Below, piece after piece: positions 1-9,237 of a stretch of DNA of 64,000 nt. Position 1 is the first letter of the stretch, and the number at the start of each line of letters is the position of its first letter. The stretch is from Microbacterium sp. ProA8. GTDB lineage: Bacteria; Actinomycetota; Actinomycetes; Actinomycetales; Microbacteriaceae. Where the stretch lies: assembly GCF_039905635.1 (NCBI RefSeq), contig NZ_CP157000.1, positions 806,001-870,000 on the forward strand, written 5' to 3'. A program made the position numbers and the translations under genes. Under the pieces are notes generated by a model. It did no database searches, was not told the DNA's origin, and worked only from the letters and a program-made list of their open reading frames with translations.

Positions 1-738
1 GAGCGCTGCACGGTGGCCGAGACCGGCTCGACCGCGACGTTCTCGGTCGCGGACGGCGACGAGTACACCTACCGCGTGTGCGTCGAGTCGTACTGGGGTG
101 ACAGATCGTACGGCCGGGCCGAGGCGTCGGCCAGCGTGCGCGCGCAGCAGTCCGGCAGGGCGCCCCAGGGCTGGACGTTCGCGGTCGACGCCACCCCGAA
201 CGTCAACGGCCAGCGCGCCGACTGGATCATCCGCGCGGATCCCAGCACCACCGAGAGGATCCCCAACCGCAACCACCCCGAGTTCTCGGGCTGGAACGGC
301 TCGACGTCCGTGGTCGGCCAGAACCCCGGCATCCAGGTCCGCTACGTCCACGACTGGTGGGGGACCGCCACGGGCTGGGCGACGGTGACGCCGCGCGCCG
401 GAAGCGCGCCGTACCAGGTGCAGGCGATGTGGGAGGTCGCCTCGTGCGTCGGCGGGAGCGACCTGGCCTATCGCGGCCGCTCGTCCAACGCGCCGGACGG
501 CTCGTCCGCTGCGTTCACGTTCGGCAACGCCGGGCTGCGGTACTACGACGCCCAGGAGAGGCTGCTGACCTCCGAGCCGGGGACGTGGACCGTGCCGATC
601 GGCGCCGTGCGGGTCGAGGGGATCACCGTCTCGGTGAACTGGGACGCCCAGGGCTGGGGACTCGCGCCGGTGAGCACGACCTTCAAGGCCGACTGCCAGC
701 CGAACAACGGCAACCCCCAACCCGGCCCGACGCCCTGA
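1..738 (+). CDS. C-terminal part of a fibronectin-type/Ig-like surface protein (5' truncated by window)
   Basis: The reading frame is open from base 1, so the gene begins outside the window and only about 245 C-terminal codons are seen. The first 45 residues look like the end of a fibronectin type III domain (the TYRVCVES strand). They are followed by about 190 residues of Trp- and Gly-rich beta-type sequence and a Pro-rich end. No membrane anchor or LPxTG signal is visible at this C terminus. It lies 61 bp upstream of a MoxR-DUF58-transglutaminase operon. Large FN3/Ig-like proteins commonly precede such operons in actinobacteria, so it is probably an exported or envelope protein. The exact function is unknown. 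Confidence 0.7.
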   Translation, partial: ERCTVAETGSTATFSVADGDEYTYRVCVESYWGDRSYGRAEASASVRAQQSGRAPQGWTFAVDATPNVNGQRADWIIRADPSTTERIPNRNHPEFSGWNGSTSVVGQNPGIQVRYVHDWWGTATGWATVTPRAGSAPYQVQAMWEVASCVGGSDLAYRGRSSNAPDGSSAAFTFGNAGLRYYDAQERLLTSEPGTWTVPIGAVRVEGITVSVNWDAQGWGLAPVSTTFKADCQPNNGNPQPGPTP

Positions 739-799
739 CCGCGACCGCTCTTCCCGACATCCCCACGACAATCCCCCGCCACAGAGGACGAGACACGAC

Positions 800-1765
800 A
801 TGACGATCACGCAGGAGCAGGCCGACTGGTTCGCGCAGACGTTCGGGCAGATCGCCGACAACGTCGAGCGTGCCGTGCTGGGCAAGCGCCACGTCGTCGA
901 ACTCGTGCTCACCGCGATGCTGAGCGACGGCCACGTGCTGCTCGAGGATGTGCCGGGCACCGGCAAGACGTCCCTCGCGCGCGCGATGGGGCAGTCCGTG
1001 CAGGGTTCGAACACCCGCATCCAATTCACCCCCGACCTGCTGCCGAGCGACATCACGGGGCTCAGCGTGTACGACCAGAAGGAGGGGGTGTTCGAGTTCC
1101 ACGCCGGCCCCATCTTCGCCAACATCGTGCTCGCGGACGAGATCAACCGGGCGAGCCCCAAGACGCAGTCGGCACTGCTCGAGGTGATGGAGGAGGGCCG
1201 CGTCACGATCGACGGCGTCTCGCGTGAGGCCGGCGTGCCGTTCCTCGTGCTCGCGACACAGAACCCCGTCGAGCAGGCCGGCACCTACCGCCTGCCCGAG
1301 GCGCAGCTTGACCGCTTCATGATGCGCACCTCGCTCGGCTATCCCGACCATGCGGCGACCGTCCGCATCCTCGACGGCGCGGCCATCGCGACGGCGGACC
1401 TCACGCCGATCATCACGCCGCAGGCCCTCGTCGGCATGGCGGATCTCGCCGCCCAGGTGTACGTCGACGCGCTCGTGCTCGACTACATCGCACGGCTGGT
1501 GGACGGCACGCGCACCGCCGACGAGGTGCGTCTGGGCGTCAGCATCCGCGGCGCGCTCGCACTCACCCGCGCCGCTCGCACCCGTGCCGCCTCGCAGGGG
1601 CGCACCTATGCCACGCCCGATGACGTCAAGACCCTCGCGGTGCCCGTGCTCTCGCACCGGCTGATCCTGCACCCCGAGGCCGAGTTCGACGGCGTGACGC
1701 AGGAGACCGTTGTCGGCCAGGTGCTGCTCGACGTGGCCCCGCCCTCGAGACGCGAAGCGGTATGA
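800..1765 (+). CDS. MoxR-family AAA+ ATPase
   Basis: This 321-residue protein is a typical MoxR ATPase, a chaperone-like AAA+ protein that usually works with DUF58 and vWA partners to mature or assemble another protein. The Walker A motif GTGKT is at residues 53-57 and the Walker B motif LADE is near 111-114, followed by the NRA/QSALLEVMEE segment typical of the family. The ATG at 800 follows a purine-rich GAGGACGAG. The stop codon overlaps the next start (ATGA), so translation is probably coupled to the DUF58 gene. The protein is cytoplasmic. The substrate cannot be read from the sequence, but the operon suggests an envelope protein. Confidence 0.93.
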   Translation: MTITQEQADWFAQTFGQIADNVERAVLGKRHVVELVLTAMLSDGHVLLEDVPGTGKTSLARAMGQSVQGSNTRIQFTPDLLPSDITGLSVYDQKEGVFEFHAGPIFANIVLADEINRASPKTQSALLEVMEEGRVTIDGVSREAGVPFLVLATQNPVEQAGTYRLPEAQLDRFMMRTSLGYPDHAATVRILDGAAIATADLTPIITPQALVGMADLAAQVYVDALVLDYIARLVDGTRTADEVRLGVSIRGALALTRAARTRAASQGRTYATPDDVKTLAVPVLSHRLILHPEAEFDGVTQETVVGQVLLDVAPPSRREAV

Positions 1766-3207
1766 GCGCCGACCGTCGAGGAGGTGCGTCGGGGGCTGGT
1801 GAGCGCCGGCGCGGCGGCACCGGCACCCTGGATCCGCGCATCACCCGCACCGTCTCGTCCACCGCGACGGAGGGTCGCACCCACCTCACCACCACCGCCA
1901 CGGGCTCCGCGACCAGTGTGGCGCCGCGCCGCGGGCGCGCGTTGGTGCGCGCCGCCGTGTGGGGGACCGGCGCGTGGCGGGCGAGCGCGTCCGCCATCGG
2001 CGCAGCCGCCGTCTGGTCGGCGCGGACGATCCGGCCCGCCGGCGCCCTCGCCGCGCTGGCGGGGACGGCGGGGCTCGTCCTGGGCATCGCCTTCGGCTGG
2101 GTGGAGTTCATGGTCGCGGGCGCGGCATCCGTCCTCCTCCTGATCGCCGCCGTGCCGTTCCTCTTCGGCGCCCGCGCGTACGACGTCGACCTCACCCTCA
2201 CCCACGAGCGCATCGTGGCGGGCGACGGCGTGAGCGGGCGCATCGTGGTGCGCAACGAGAGTCACCGCGTCGCCCTGCCGGGGCGCATCGACGTCGCGGT
2301 GGGTGCGGGGCTGGTGGAGTTCGGTGTGCCCCTGCTGCGCCCGGGTCACACCGTCGACCAGCCGCTCGACATCCCGGGCCTCCGCCGCGGCATCGTGACG
2401 GTCGGGCCGGCGACCACCGTCCGCAGCGACCCGGTCGGGCTCCTGCGCCGCGAGCACTCCTTCGCCGACGTGCACGACCTCTACGTCCACCCCCGCACGA
2501 CCGCGCTGCCGTCGACGAGCGCGGGGCTGATCCGCGACCTCGAGGGCGCTCCGACGCGGCGGCTCGTCGACGCCGACATGTCGTTCCACGCCATCCGCGA
2601 GTACGTGCCGGGCGACTCGCGCCGGCAGATCCACTGGCGCTCGACGGCCAAGACCGGGCGGCTCATGGTGCGCCAGTACGAGGAGTCGCGGCGCTCGCGC
2701 ATGGCGGTGGTGCTCGCGGTGGCCGAGGGCGAGTACGCGGATGCCGACGAGTTCGAGCTCGCCGTGTCGTGTGCCGCCTCGCTCGGCCTGCGCGCGGTGC
2801 ACGACGCGCGCGACGTGCAGATCGTCACCGGCTCGGAGATCCCGCGGGTGGTCCGCGGGCGCCTCCGGGCCATCCGCCGCATCCCGGCTGCGGCGCTCCG
2901 CCCGATGCTCGACGGGTTCAGCGGCATCGACCTGATCGAGAGCACCATGCCGGTGGGCGAGGTGTGCCGGCTCACCGCCGAGTCGGGGGAGCACCTCTCG
3001 ATCGCGTTCGTGGTCGTCGGCTCGCGCGTGCCGCTCAGTCGACTGCAGCAGGCGGCGCTCGCGTTTCCCGCCGACACGACGGTCGTCGGCCTCATCTGCG
3101 ACGAGCGCGCCCACCCGCGTATGCAGTCGCTGTCGAGCATGACGGTGCTCACCGTCGGGACCCTGGACGACCTCGCCGGTCTCCTCCTGCGGGGAGCGAC
3201 GTCGTGA
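1762..3207 (+). CDS. DUF58 domain-containing membrane protein
   Basis: This 481-residue protein has about 90 N-terminal residues rich in Arg, Gly and Thr. Two hydrophobic segments follow (about 95-112 and 116-135), then a soluble part carrying the DUF58 signature YVPGDSRRQIHWRSTAKTG near residues 280-298. DUF58 proteins have a vWA-like fold and are encoded next to MoxR ATPases. The ATG at 1762 overlaps the moxR stop by 4 bp, and its own stop overlaps the next start by 4 bp (GTGA). It probably acts at the inner face of the membrane with the MoxR ATPase. The basic, Ser/Thr-rich N-terminal tail is longer than usual and may be non-conserved. Confidence 0.9.
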   Translation: MSADRRGGASGAGERRRGGTGTLDPRITRTVSSTATEGRTHLTTTATGSATSVAPRRGRALVRAAVWGTGAWRASASAIGAAAVWSARTIRPAGALAALAGTAGLVLGIAFGWVEFMVAGAASVLLLIAAVPFLFGARAYDVDLTLTHERIVAGDGVSGRIVVRNESHRVALPGRIDVAVGAGLVEFGVPLLRPGHTVDQPLDIPGLRRGIVTVGPATTVRSDPVGLLRREHSFADVHDLYVHPRTTALPSTSAGLIRDLEGAPTRRLVDADMSFHAIREYVPGDSRRQIHWRSTAKTGRLMVRQYEESRRSRMAVVLAVAEGEYADADEFELAVSCAASLGLRAVHDARDVQIVTGSEIPRVVRGRLRAIRRIPAAALRPMLDGFSGIDLIESTMPVGEVCRLTAESGEHLSIAFVVVGSRVPLSRLQQAALAFPADTTVVGLICDERAHPRMQSLSSMTVLTVGTLDDLAGLLLRGATS

Positions 3208-5765
3208 GCGGGCCCATCGACGTGCCGGTGAGCACTCCAGCCGTCCCGCAGCCCGCCGCCGCAGCCGCCGCCGAAGCGCGCTCGCCGCGGCTGGTGCCGC
3301 GCATCTGGGTGGGCTTCGCGTTCGCGGTGCTGATCGCCGCGGTGGCCGCGGTCGCCGCCTGGCCCATCTACCGCTCCGGCGCGTTCGCGCTCCTGGTGGC
3401 TGTCGGAACCCTCGTGGGCGGGGGCATCGCGGCGGTGGCGTGGTGGCGGCGGTGGAGCGGCTGGATCGTCGCGGCGGCACTGGCCGCCGCCGTGCTCCTG
3501 CTCGGGGTGCCGCTGGCGGTGCCTTCGCGCCTCGGGGCGGCCGGCGACGTCCTGCGAGGGCTGGCCGAGGTGGCGACCGGGCTCGTGCTGGGGTGGAAGG
3601 ACCTCGTCACCGTCGAGCTGCCCGTCGGCTCGTACCGCAACCTCCTGGTGCCGGCGCTCGTCGTCTTCCTCGTCGGCACGTGCCTCGTGCTGCTGCTGGC
3701 CTGGCGCGACGACCGCGCCGCCTACGCCGCGGTCCCGGTGGCGCTCGGCATGGTGACCTTCGGCCTGTTCTTCGGACGCACCACGGTGAGCGCGCCCCTG
3801 CAGCTCGGCCCCGTCACGCTGTACGCCCCCGTCGAGACGGCGGTCGGCATCGCCGGTCTCACCACCTGCCTGCTGTGGCTCGCGTGGCGCACGCACGACG
3901 AGCGGATGCGCGCGCTGCAGCGCGCCGCGGCCTCCAGTGGCGTGCGCATCTCGCGTCGGCCCACCGCAGCCGACCGCCGTCGCACGGCGCTCGGTGCCGG
4001 CATGGTGGTCGGCGCGCTCGTGCTCGCGGTGGCCGTCGTGCCGTTCGCCGCCCGCGGGGCCGACCGCGACGTGCTGCGCTCGGCGGTGGGCCCCGACATC
4101 GACCTGTCGGCCGAGGTGAGCCCGCTGGCGCAGTACCGGGCGCTGTTCACCGACGACCGCGCCGACGAGGTCCTCTTCACGGTGGAGCCCGTGGCGGACG
4201 GAGCCGCGGGCGCACTGCCGGAACGCGTGCGGATCGCGACCCTCGACGCCTACGACGGCCAGGTCTACCGCTCGGGCGGCGAGGGCGCCGTCGACGCGGG
4301 GCGGTTCGTGCGTGTGCCGTCGGCGCTCGACGCCGGCGAGGGCGAGGTCGTCGAGGCGCGCGTCGAGATCGGCGCGTGGGACGGGATCTGGATGCCGACA
4401 GCCGGCCGGCTCTCGGCCATCCGGTTCGCCGGCGACCGGTCGGCGTCGCTCGCCGATCGGTTCTACTACAACGCCGCCGCATCGGCCGGGGTGCAGACCG
4501 CCGGGGGAGGCCTCGAGGCGGGCGACAGCTACGTCGTGCGCGGAGTCGAGCCGCCCACCGCGGACCTCGCCGAGCTCGAGGCACCCGGCAGTCCGGGGGG
4601 CGTCGCCGCGCCGGACAACCTGCGGGCGTGGATGGACGAGCATGCGACGGGCTCGGGCGGCGCCGCCCTCGCCGGCCTGGTCTCGCTGCTCCGCGAGCGC
4701 GGCTACCTCAGCCACGGCCTGTCCCGCGGCGACCAGGAGCCGGCATGGGCCGCCGCGCTCCCCGACTACACGTTCCAGCCGAGCGCCTCCGGCCATTCGC
4801 TGGCTCGGGTCGACACCATGTTCGCGCGCCTGCTCGAGCGCGAGACCGACCCGCAGGGCGCGCGGAGCGACAATCTCGTCGCGGCGATCGGCGACGACGA
4901 GCAGTTCGCGGTCGCGGTGGCCCTCATGGCGCGCGAGCTCGGCTTCCCGTCGCGCGTCGTGCTCGGCGCCCGGCTGACGTCGGCCGAGCCGGGCCTCGCC
5001 ACCTGTGACGACGGAGCATGCGGTGCACAGGACCTCACCGCGTGGACCGAGGTGCAGTCGGCCGGAGGGCAGTGGGTCGCCGTCGACGTGACGCCTCAGT
5101 ACGCCGTGTCGCCGAGCCTGGATGTGACGGAGCAGCGCGATCCCGAGAACGTGACCGAGGTGCGGCCCGAGACCGTGGAGGAGGTCGTGCCGCCGGACCC
5201 CGCACAGGAGGACTCCGGCGAGGAGCGCACCCCCGAGGACGAGTCCGGCCTCGACCTCGCGTGGCTCTGGCCGACACTGCGGATCGCGGGCATCGCGCTG
5301 CTCGTGCTCGCCCTGGCGTTCGGGCCGTTCCTCATCGTGATCGGGACGAAGGCCGCTCGCCGCCGGTCCCGGCGACGTACGGGGACGCCGTCCGCCCGGA
5401 TCGCCGGCGGCTGGGACGAATACGTCGACGCCGCCCTCGACACGGGGCACGCGGCATCCCGCACGCTCACCCGCACCGAGCTGGCCGCCGCCTTCGCGAC
5501 CCCCGCCGGCGACGAGCTCGCGCACACCGCCGACCGCGCGGTGTTCTCGCACGCAGAGCTGACGGCGGACGAGGCCCGGCGATACTGGGACACGGTCGAC
5601 GCAGAGCGGCGGACGCTGCGCCGCCAGAATGGGTTCTGGCGCGGAGCCCTGGCGACCGTATCGTTGAGATCGTTGCTCCGACCACTGGCGCCCGAGGCGG
5701 GCGTCCGCAGCCGATTCTCCGAGAGGGGGAGACGGCGGGCTCAGCCCGTGCGTCCCATGCCATGA
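3204..5765 (+). CDS. TgpA-like membrane transglutaminase-fold protein, catalytic residues degenerate
   Basis: The GTG at 3204 overlaps the DUF58 stop and gives 853 residues. Several membrane helices lie in the first 270 residues, as in DUF3488/TgpA proteins. An extracytoplasmic transglutaminase-like domain lies at about 555-635, with a further helix near 690-710 and a short cytoplasmic tail. The active-site region is recognisable, but the usual GYCEQFA cysteine motif reads GDDEQFA (residues 563-569) and the HAWTEV histidine motif reads TAWTEV (Thr612). Only the third acid, Asp628 in VDVTP, is kept. The fold is therefore likely, but catalysis is not. The protein may have become a binding or scaffold component of the MoxR/DUF58 system. 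Calling it inactive is an inference from motif alignment by eye. Confidence 0.85.
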   Translation: MSGPIDVPVSTPAVPQPAAAAAAEARSPRLVPRIWVGFAFAVLIAAVAAVAAWPIYRSGAFALLVAVGTLVGGGIAAVAWWRRWSGWIVAAALAAAVLLLGVPLAVPSRLGAAGDVLRGLAEVATGLVLGWKDLVTVELPVGSYRNLLVPALVVFLVGTCLVLLLAWRDDRAAYAAVPVALGMVTFGLFFGRTTVSAPLQLGPVTLYAPVETAVGIAGLTTCLLWLAWRTHDERMRALQRAAASSGVRISRRPTAADRRRTALGAGMVVGALVLAVAVVPFAARGADRDVLRSAVGPDIDLSAEVSPLAQYRALFTDDRADEVLFTVEPVADGAAGALPERVRIATLDAYDGQVYRSGGEGAVDAGRFVRVPSALDAGEGEVVEARVEIGAWDGIWMPTAGRLSAIRFAGDRSASLADRFYYNAAASAGVQTAGGGLEAGDSYVVRGVEPPTADLAELEAPGSPGGVAAPDNLRAWMDEHATGSGGAALAGLVSLLRERGYLSHGLSRGDQEPAWAAALPDYTFQPSASGHSLARVDTMFARLLERETDPQGARSDNLVAAIGDDEQFAVAVALMARELGFPSRVVLGARLTSAEPGLATCDDGACGAQDLTAWTEVQSAGGQWVAVDVTPQYAVSPSLDVTEQRDPENVTEVRPETVEEVVPPDPAQEDSGEERTPEDESGLDLAWLWPTLRIAGIALLVLALAFGPFLIVIGTKAARRRSRRRTGTPSARIAGGWDEYVDAALDTGHAASRTLTRTELAAAFATPAGDELAHTADRAVFSHAELTADEARRYWDTVDAERRTLRRQNGFWRGALATVSLRSLLRPLAPEAGVRSRFSERGRRRAQPVRPMP

Positions 5766-7297
5766 ACGCCACCGATGCCACCGCCGCCGTCTTCGGCACG
5801 CTGATCGGCCTGCTCCTGTTCGCCGGCGTCTACGTCTGGATGGCGCTCGCCCTCTCGGCGGTCTTCCGCAAGTCCGGCGTCGAGCCCTTCAAGGCCTGGG
5901 TGCCGATCCTCAACCTCGTCGTGCTGCTGCAGCTGGCGGGACTCTCGCCGTGGCTGGTGGTGCTCGCTTTCGTCCCGTTCGTGAACATCGCGTTCCTGGT
6001 GGTGTTCGCGATCGCGCTCTACCGCGTCAGCGTGGCGTTCGGATTCGGCGCCGGCATGGCCGTGGTCGGCGTCCTGCTCTTCCCTGTCTGGGCGTCCATC
6101 GTCGGATGGGGAAGTGCACGATGGGTCGGACGGGATGCCTCCTCCCGCGGCCCGCTCGGCGGCGGCGTCCGCCGGGCATCGACCGAGGCGCCCGGCCTTC
6201 CGCCGCTGCCGCCCTTCCCCGCTCCCGCCTCGCGCTCGGGTGAGCAGGCCGTGTTCCCGCCCGCGTCATCGGCGGCCGCCGGATTCGCCCCGGCCGCGTA
6301 CGCGCCGCCGCCCCCCGCCGCCCCGACGCCCGGTGCACCGGCTGCGGCGGACGTCGTGCCGCCCGCGGGCGGCTGGACGCCTCCCCCGCTTCCGGGCCGT
6401 CCTGTCGCGACGAGTCCGGGTGGCTCCGGTCCGCTCTCCGCCACCCCCGCCGCCGCTCCTTCCGGCGCCTCCGGCGAAGAGTCCGCGCGGGCCGACGCCG
6501 GCGCGCCTCCCGACCCCTGGCAGGGTTTCGTCCTCGACACGACCGACCGCAGCGCCGAGGTGACCGGCGCGGTGCCCGGTGCTCCGGGACCCATCTCGGC
6601 CGTGCCGTCCGCACCCGCACCCGCGCCCGCCCCCGCCTCCGCGTCCACCTTCGCGCCCGCGTCCGGTGCGTTCGCGGCTCCCGAGGGGTCCACGACGGGT
6701 GAGCACCTCACGCGCCCGCCCGTGATGCGGGTGCCGGTCGCCGACCGTGCCGGCGGCGAGGAGTCCGAGCCGTGGGCGCCGGCGCGCTCGCCGATGAGCG
6801 AGACCGACGCGTTCCCCGAGGCGTCCGGTCCCGTGTCGGCGATCGCGGGCGCACCGGATGCCGGCGCGCCGCGCTCGGCGCGGACCTCGGTGTCGGCCTT
6901 CCACGGCAAGCCCGAGATCCCCGACGAGCAGGACGTGCTCGACGAGACGATCATCGCCCGCCGCAAGCGCACCGACTGGACGCTGGTCCCGCCGACCGGC
7001 GATCCCGTCGCCCTGTCGGCGGAGGTCGTGATCCTCGGCAGGCGGCCGGCGGGAGACCCCGACTTCCCGGGCGCGCAGCTGGTGTCGATCCACGACGGCA
7101 CCGTCTCCAAGACCCACGCCCGGCTGACGCTGCGCGACGACCGCTGGTACGTCACCGACCTCGACTCCACCAACGGCGTGCTGTTCGCGACGGTGATGGG
7201 CACCGAGGTCGAGGCGCCCGCCGGCGAAGAGGTCGAGGCGGGCGACCGGTTCCTGCTGGGCGACGCGGAGGTCCGGCTGCGGCGGAGCGACGGGTGA
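5762..7297 (+). CDS. membrane-anchored FHA domain protein (DUF5684-like N terminus)
   Basis: The ATG at 5762 overlaps the preceding stop (ATGA), giving 511 residues. The first 120 residues hold three to four membrane helices with an internal KPFxAWVP-like loop (FKAWVPILN), resembling DUF5684. A low-complexity Pro/Ala/Ser linker covers about 130-400. A forkhead-associated domain follows at about 410-505, with the GRRP, SKTHARL and DLDSTNGV motifs that contact phosphothreonine. The protein could therefore tether a Thr-phosphorylated partner to the membrane. No Ser/Thr kinase or PP2C phosphatase is encoded in the visible part of the operon. Another FHA-type role cannot be excluded. Confidence 0.88.
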   Translation: MNATDATAAVFGTLIGLLLFAGVYVWMALALSAVFRKSGVEPFKAWVPILNLVVLLQLAGLSPWLVVLAFVPFVNIAFLVVFAIALYRVSVAFGFGAGMAVVGVLLFPVWASIVGWGSARWVGRDASSRGPLGGGVRRASTEAPGLPPLPPFPAPASRSGEQAVFPPASSAAAGFAPAAYAPPPPAAPTPGAPAAADVVPPAGGWTPPPLPGRPVATSPGGSGPLSATPAAAPSGASGEESARADAGAPPDPWQGFVLDTTDRSAEVTGAVPGAPGPISAVPSAPAPAPAPASASTFAPASGAFAAPEGSTTGEHLTRPPVMRVPVADRAGGEESEPWAPARSPMSETDAFPEASGPVSAIAGAPDAGAPRSARTSVSAFHGKPEIPDEQDVLDETIIARRKRTDWTLVPPTGDPVALSAEVVILGRRPAGDPDFPGAQLVSIHDGTVSKTHARLTLRDDRWYVTDLDSTNGVLFATVMGTEVEAPAGEEVEAGDRFLLGDAEVRLRRSDG

Positions 7298-7899
7298 TCG
7301 ATCCCGACGACGAGCGCACGGCCCTCTCGCAGCGCGCCACGGCGGCCGCGGGGCCGTCCGCCGACGACGCTCCGGACGACCGGACTCTTCCCCGCCGGCG
7401 GGCACGAGCGAGGACGACGGATGCCGGTGCCCCCGCGCCGTCCGACGCGGCCCGGCGCCGATCCACCGCGCTTCCGGCCGACGTCGACGTCACCGCCGTG
7501 TCGTCCCGCTCGGCGGGTCCGCAGGCCTCCGAGCTGACCACCCAGGCTGCGACCGCCTCCGGACCGGTCGGCCCGCGCCGCAGCGCACCCGCCGATGCGG
7601 GCGCCGCCGACGACCGTCCGGCAGGCCCGGCTCGCACCGGCGCGTCCTCGTGGCACGGCCGCGTCTCGTCGCCTCCGCAGGTGGACGGGGCCGTGTATCG
7701 CGCGCGCCCCCTGCCGGCGGCGAACGCGACGCGAGCCGAGCCGGGTCCACGCGCACCGCAGGCGTACATCGACACGGCCGCCGCCGAGGCCGCCCTGCGG
7801 CGCCGCCGGCGCCGTCGTGCGATCGTGGTCGTGGCTGCGGCATCCGTTCTCGCCGCCGTCGTCGCCGTGTCGCTCGTGGTTCTGCTGACCGTCGGCTGA
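7294..7899 (+). CDS. hypothetical tail-anchored protein, disordered N-terminal region
   Basis: The GTG at 7294 overlaps the FHA gene stop (GTGATC), making this the last gene of the operon, with 201 residues. The first 165 residues are Arg-, Ala-, Asp- and Pro-rich, low in hydrophobics, and contain repeated DDR/TLPRR-type motifs and several Ser/Thr that could be phosphorylated. A basic RRRRRRR-like stretch at about 168-175 is followed by one C-terminal hydrophobic helix of about 22 residues that ends at the stop, so the protein is probably tail-anchored with its bulk in the cytoplasm. No known domain is recognised. Its position makes it a plausible partner of the upstream FHA protein, but that is inference. 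Confidence 0.7.
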   Translation: MIDPDDERTALSQRATAAAGPSADDAPDDRTLPRRRARARTTDAGAPAPSDAARRRSTALPADVDVTAVSSRSAGPQASELTTQAATASGPVGPRRSAPADAGAADDRPAGPARTGASSWHGRVSSPPQVDGAVYRARPLPAANATRAEPGPRAPQAYIDTAAAEAALRRRRRRRAIVVVAAASVLAAVVAVSLVVLLTVG

Positions 7900-8270
7900 C
7901 GCGCCCAGCCGGGCCGATCTGGCACCCGGCGCGGCGTGTCGCGGCCCCGTTCGGCCCGCAACGTGCTTGCGCGTTTGCCCGACCCCCGAAACCCACGTAT
8001 CATGGATCGGGTGTGCGCTCACGCGCGCCGTCAACTGTGCCTCGGTGCGGACGATGGTGTGGGCGCCGCATCTCAGGGAACGGCCTGCGAACAGGCCACC
8101 CCCACGGCATACCCACCAGCGAAAGCGCGTCAGTCATTCTGCCGCGTCGGTGGGTCCGCGTGAGCCCGCAGCGTCATGAATCGCAAGATCCGGATGCCGC
8201 GGGGGAGACCACGACGCTGTCACCGTGCAGCAGCTGCGCGCCACAACCGCGCAGACGACAAGGAGAGAAC
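7900..8270 (+). other. intergenic region with the str operon promoter and leader
   Basis: This 371-bp stretch holds no convincing gene. It contains a good promoter at 7975-8003 and a leader of roughly 260 nt before rpsL. No strong hairpin and no leader peptide with a good ribosome-binding site were seen. Confidence 0.6.
7975..8003 (+). promoter_or_regulatory. predicted promoter of the rpsL-rpsG-fusA-tuf operon
   Basis: A -35-like TTGCCC (7975-7980) and a -10-like TATCAT (7998-8003) are separated by exactly 17 bp. The same layout and similar hexamers occur before infA (TTGCCG, 17 bp, TATGCT) and before rpsJ (TTGCGA, 17 bp, TAGACT). Confidence 0.65.
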
Positions 8271-8639
8271 GTGCCAACCATTCAGCAGTTGGTTCGCAAG
8301 GGTCGCTCGCCCAAGGTCTCGAAGACCAAGGCGCCGGCGCTCAAGGCGAACCCGCAGCAGGCGGGTGTCTGCACCCGTGTGTACACCACCACCCCGAAGA
8401 AGCCGAACTCGGCGATGCGCAAGGTCGCCCGTGTCAAGCTCCGCAACGGCACCGAGGTCACCGCGTACATCCCCGGCGAGGGCCACAACCTGCAGGAGCA
8501 CTCGCTGGTGCTCGTGCGTGGCGGTCGTGTGAAGGACCTCCCCGGTGTCCGCTACAAGATCGTCCGCGGTGCGCTCGACACCCAGGCAGTCAAGAACCGT
8601 AAGCAGGCTCGCAGCCGCTACGGCGCGAAGAAGGGCTAA
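8271..8639 (+). CDS. rpsL: 30S ribosomal protein S12
   Basis: The product is 122 residues and matches S12 throughout. S12 sits at the decoding site of the small subunit. The GTG at 8271 follows AAGGAGAG with 6 nt spacing and gives the canonical start [10 protein letters not shown]. The streptomycin-relevant stretches [12 protein letters not shown] and [11 protein letters not shown] have the ordinary sensitive-type lysines. It is the first gene of the str operon, and rpsG follows after 5 bp. Confidence 0.98.
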   Translation: MPTIQQLVRKGRSPKVSKTKAPALKANPQQAGVCTRVYTTTPKKPNSAMRKVARVKLRNGTEVTAYIPGEGHNLQEHSLVLVRGGRVKDLPGVRYKIVRGALDTQAVKNRKQARSRYGAKKG

Positions 8640-8644
8640 GCAAC

Positions 8645-9115
8645 ATGCCTCGTAAGGGACCCGCCCCGAAGCGCCCCGTCGTCAACGACCCGGTATACGG
8701 CGCACCCATCGTCAGCCAGCTGGTGAACAAGATCCTCGTCGACGGCAAGAAGTCGATCGCCGAGTCGATCGTGTACACCGCCCTCAAGGGTGTCGAGGCG
8801 AAGAACGGCCAGGATGCCGTCGCCACGCTCAAGAAGGCGCTCGACAACGTGCGCCCGACCCTCGAGGTCAAGAGCCGCCGTGTCGGTGGCTCGACCTACC
8901 AGGTGCCGGTCGAGGTCAAGCCTCACCGCGCCAACACGCTGGCGCTGCGCTGGCTCGTGAGCTACGCGAAGGGTCGTCGTGAGAAGACGATGACCGAGCG
9001 TCTGCAGAACGAGATCTTGGACGCCTCGAACGGCCTGGGTGCCGCGGTCAAGCGCCGCGAAGACACCCACAAGATGGCCGAGTCGAACCGCGCCTTCGCG
9101 CACTACCGCTGGTAA
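8645..9115 (+). CDS. rpsG: 30S ribosomal protein S7
   Basis: The 156-residue protein matches bacterial S7 in length and sequence, starting [12 protein letters not shown] and ending with the RAFAHYRW segment. S7 nucleates assembly of the 30S head by binding the 3' major domain of 16S rRNA. It lies 5 bp after rpsL. The 122-bp gap to fusA is filled by a large palindromic repeat, which could cause processing or partial termination between rpsG and fusA. Confidence 0.98.
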   Translation: MPRKGPAPKRPVVNDPVYGAPIVSQLVNKILVDGKKSIAESIVYTALKGVEAKNGQDAVATLKKALDNVRPTLEVKSRRVGGSTYQVPVEVKPHRANTLALRWLVSYAKGRREKTMTERLQNEILDASNGLGAAVKRREDTHKMAESNRAFAHYRW

Positions 9116-9126
9116 TCCACTTCGCG

Positions 9127-9203
9127 CGTTTCGTCTCGCTCGTACCTCGCTCGCTCAACGACCGGAGATCTCGGTCGTTGAGCGAGCGAAGCGAGACGAA
9201 ACG
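9127..9203. repeat. large palindrome from two inverted copies of a dispersed repeat
   Basis: The left arm 9127-9163 (37 nt) and the right arm 9173-9203 (31 nt) are inverted copies of a repeat that begins GGTCGTTGAGCGAGCG and ends CGAGACGAAACG. The 9-nt centre is GGAGATCTC. The left arm is the long form of the repeat, with 6 extra bases, and the right arm is the short form. Direct-orientation copies of both forms recur at 56474-56554, and a shorter variant at 42308. In RNA the arms would form a very stable hairpin between rpsG and fusA. Confidence 0.9.
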
Positions 9204-9237
9204 CCCCAGACTCACTTTCAACCCGTAAGGACACCCC

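Noticed and set aside
2481..5552. Very long minus-strand open frame (1023 codons) opposite DUF58 and transglutaminase genes
   Set aside because: It is the antisense shadow of high-GC genes: Arg/His/Gly-rich, no family match and no ribosome-binding site. The plus-strand frames have clear motifs.
9127..9203. Insertion sequence ends
   Set aside because: No transposase or target duplication is seen; the arms match dispersed short repeats elsewhere in the window.
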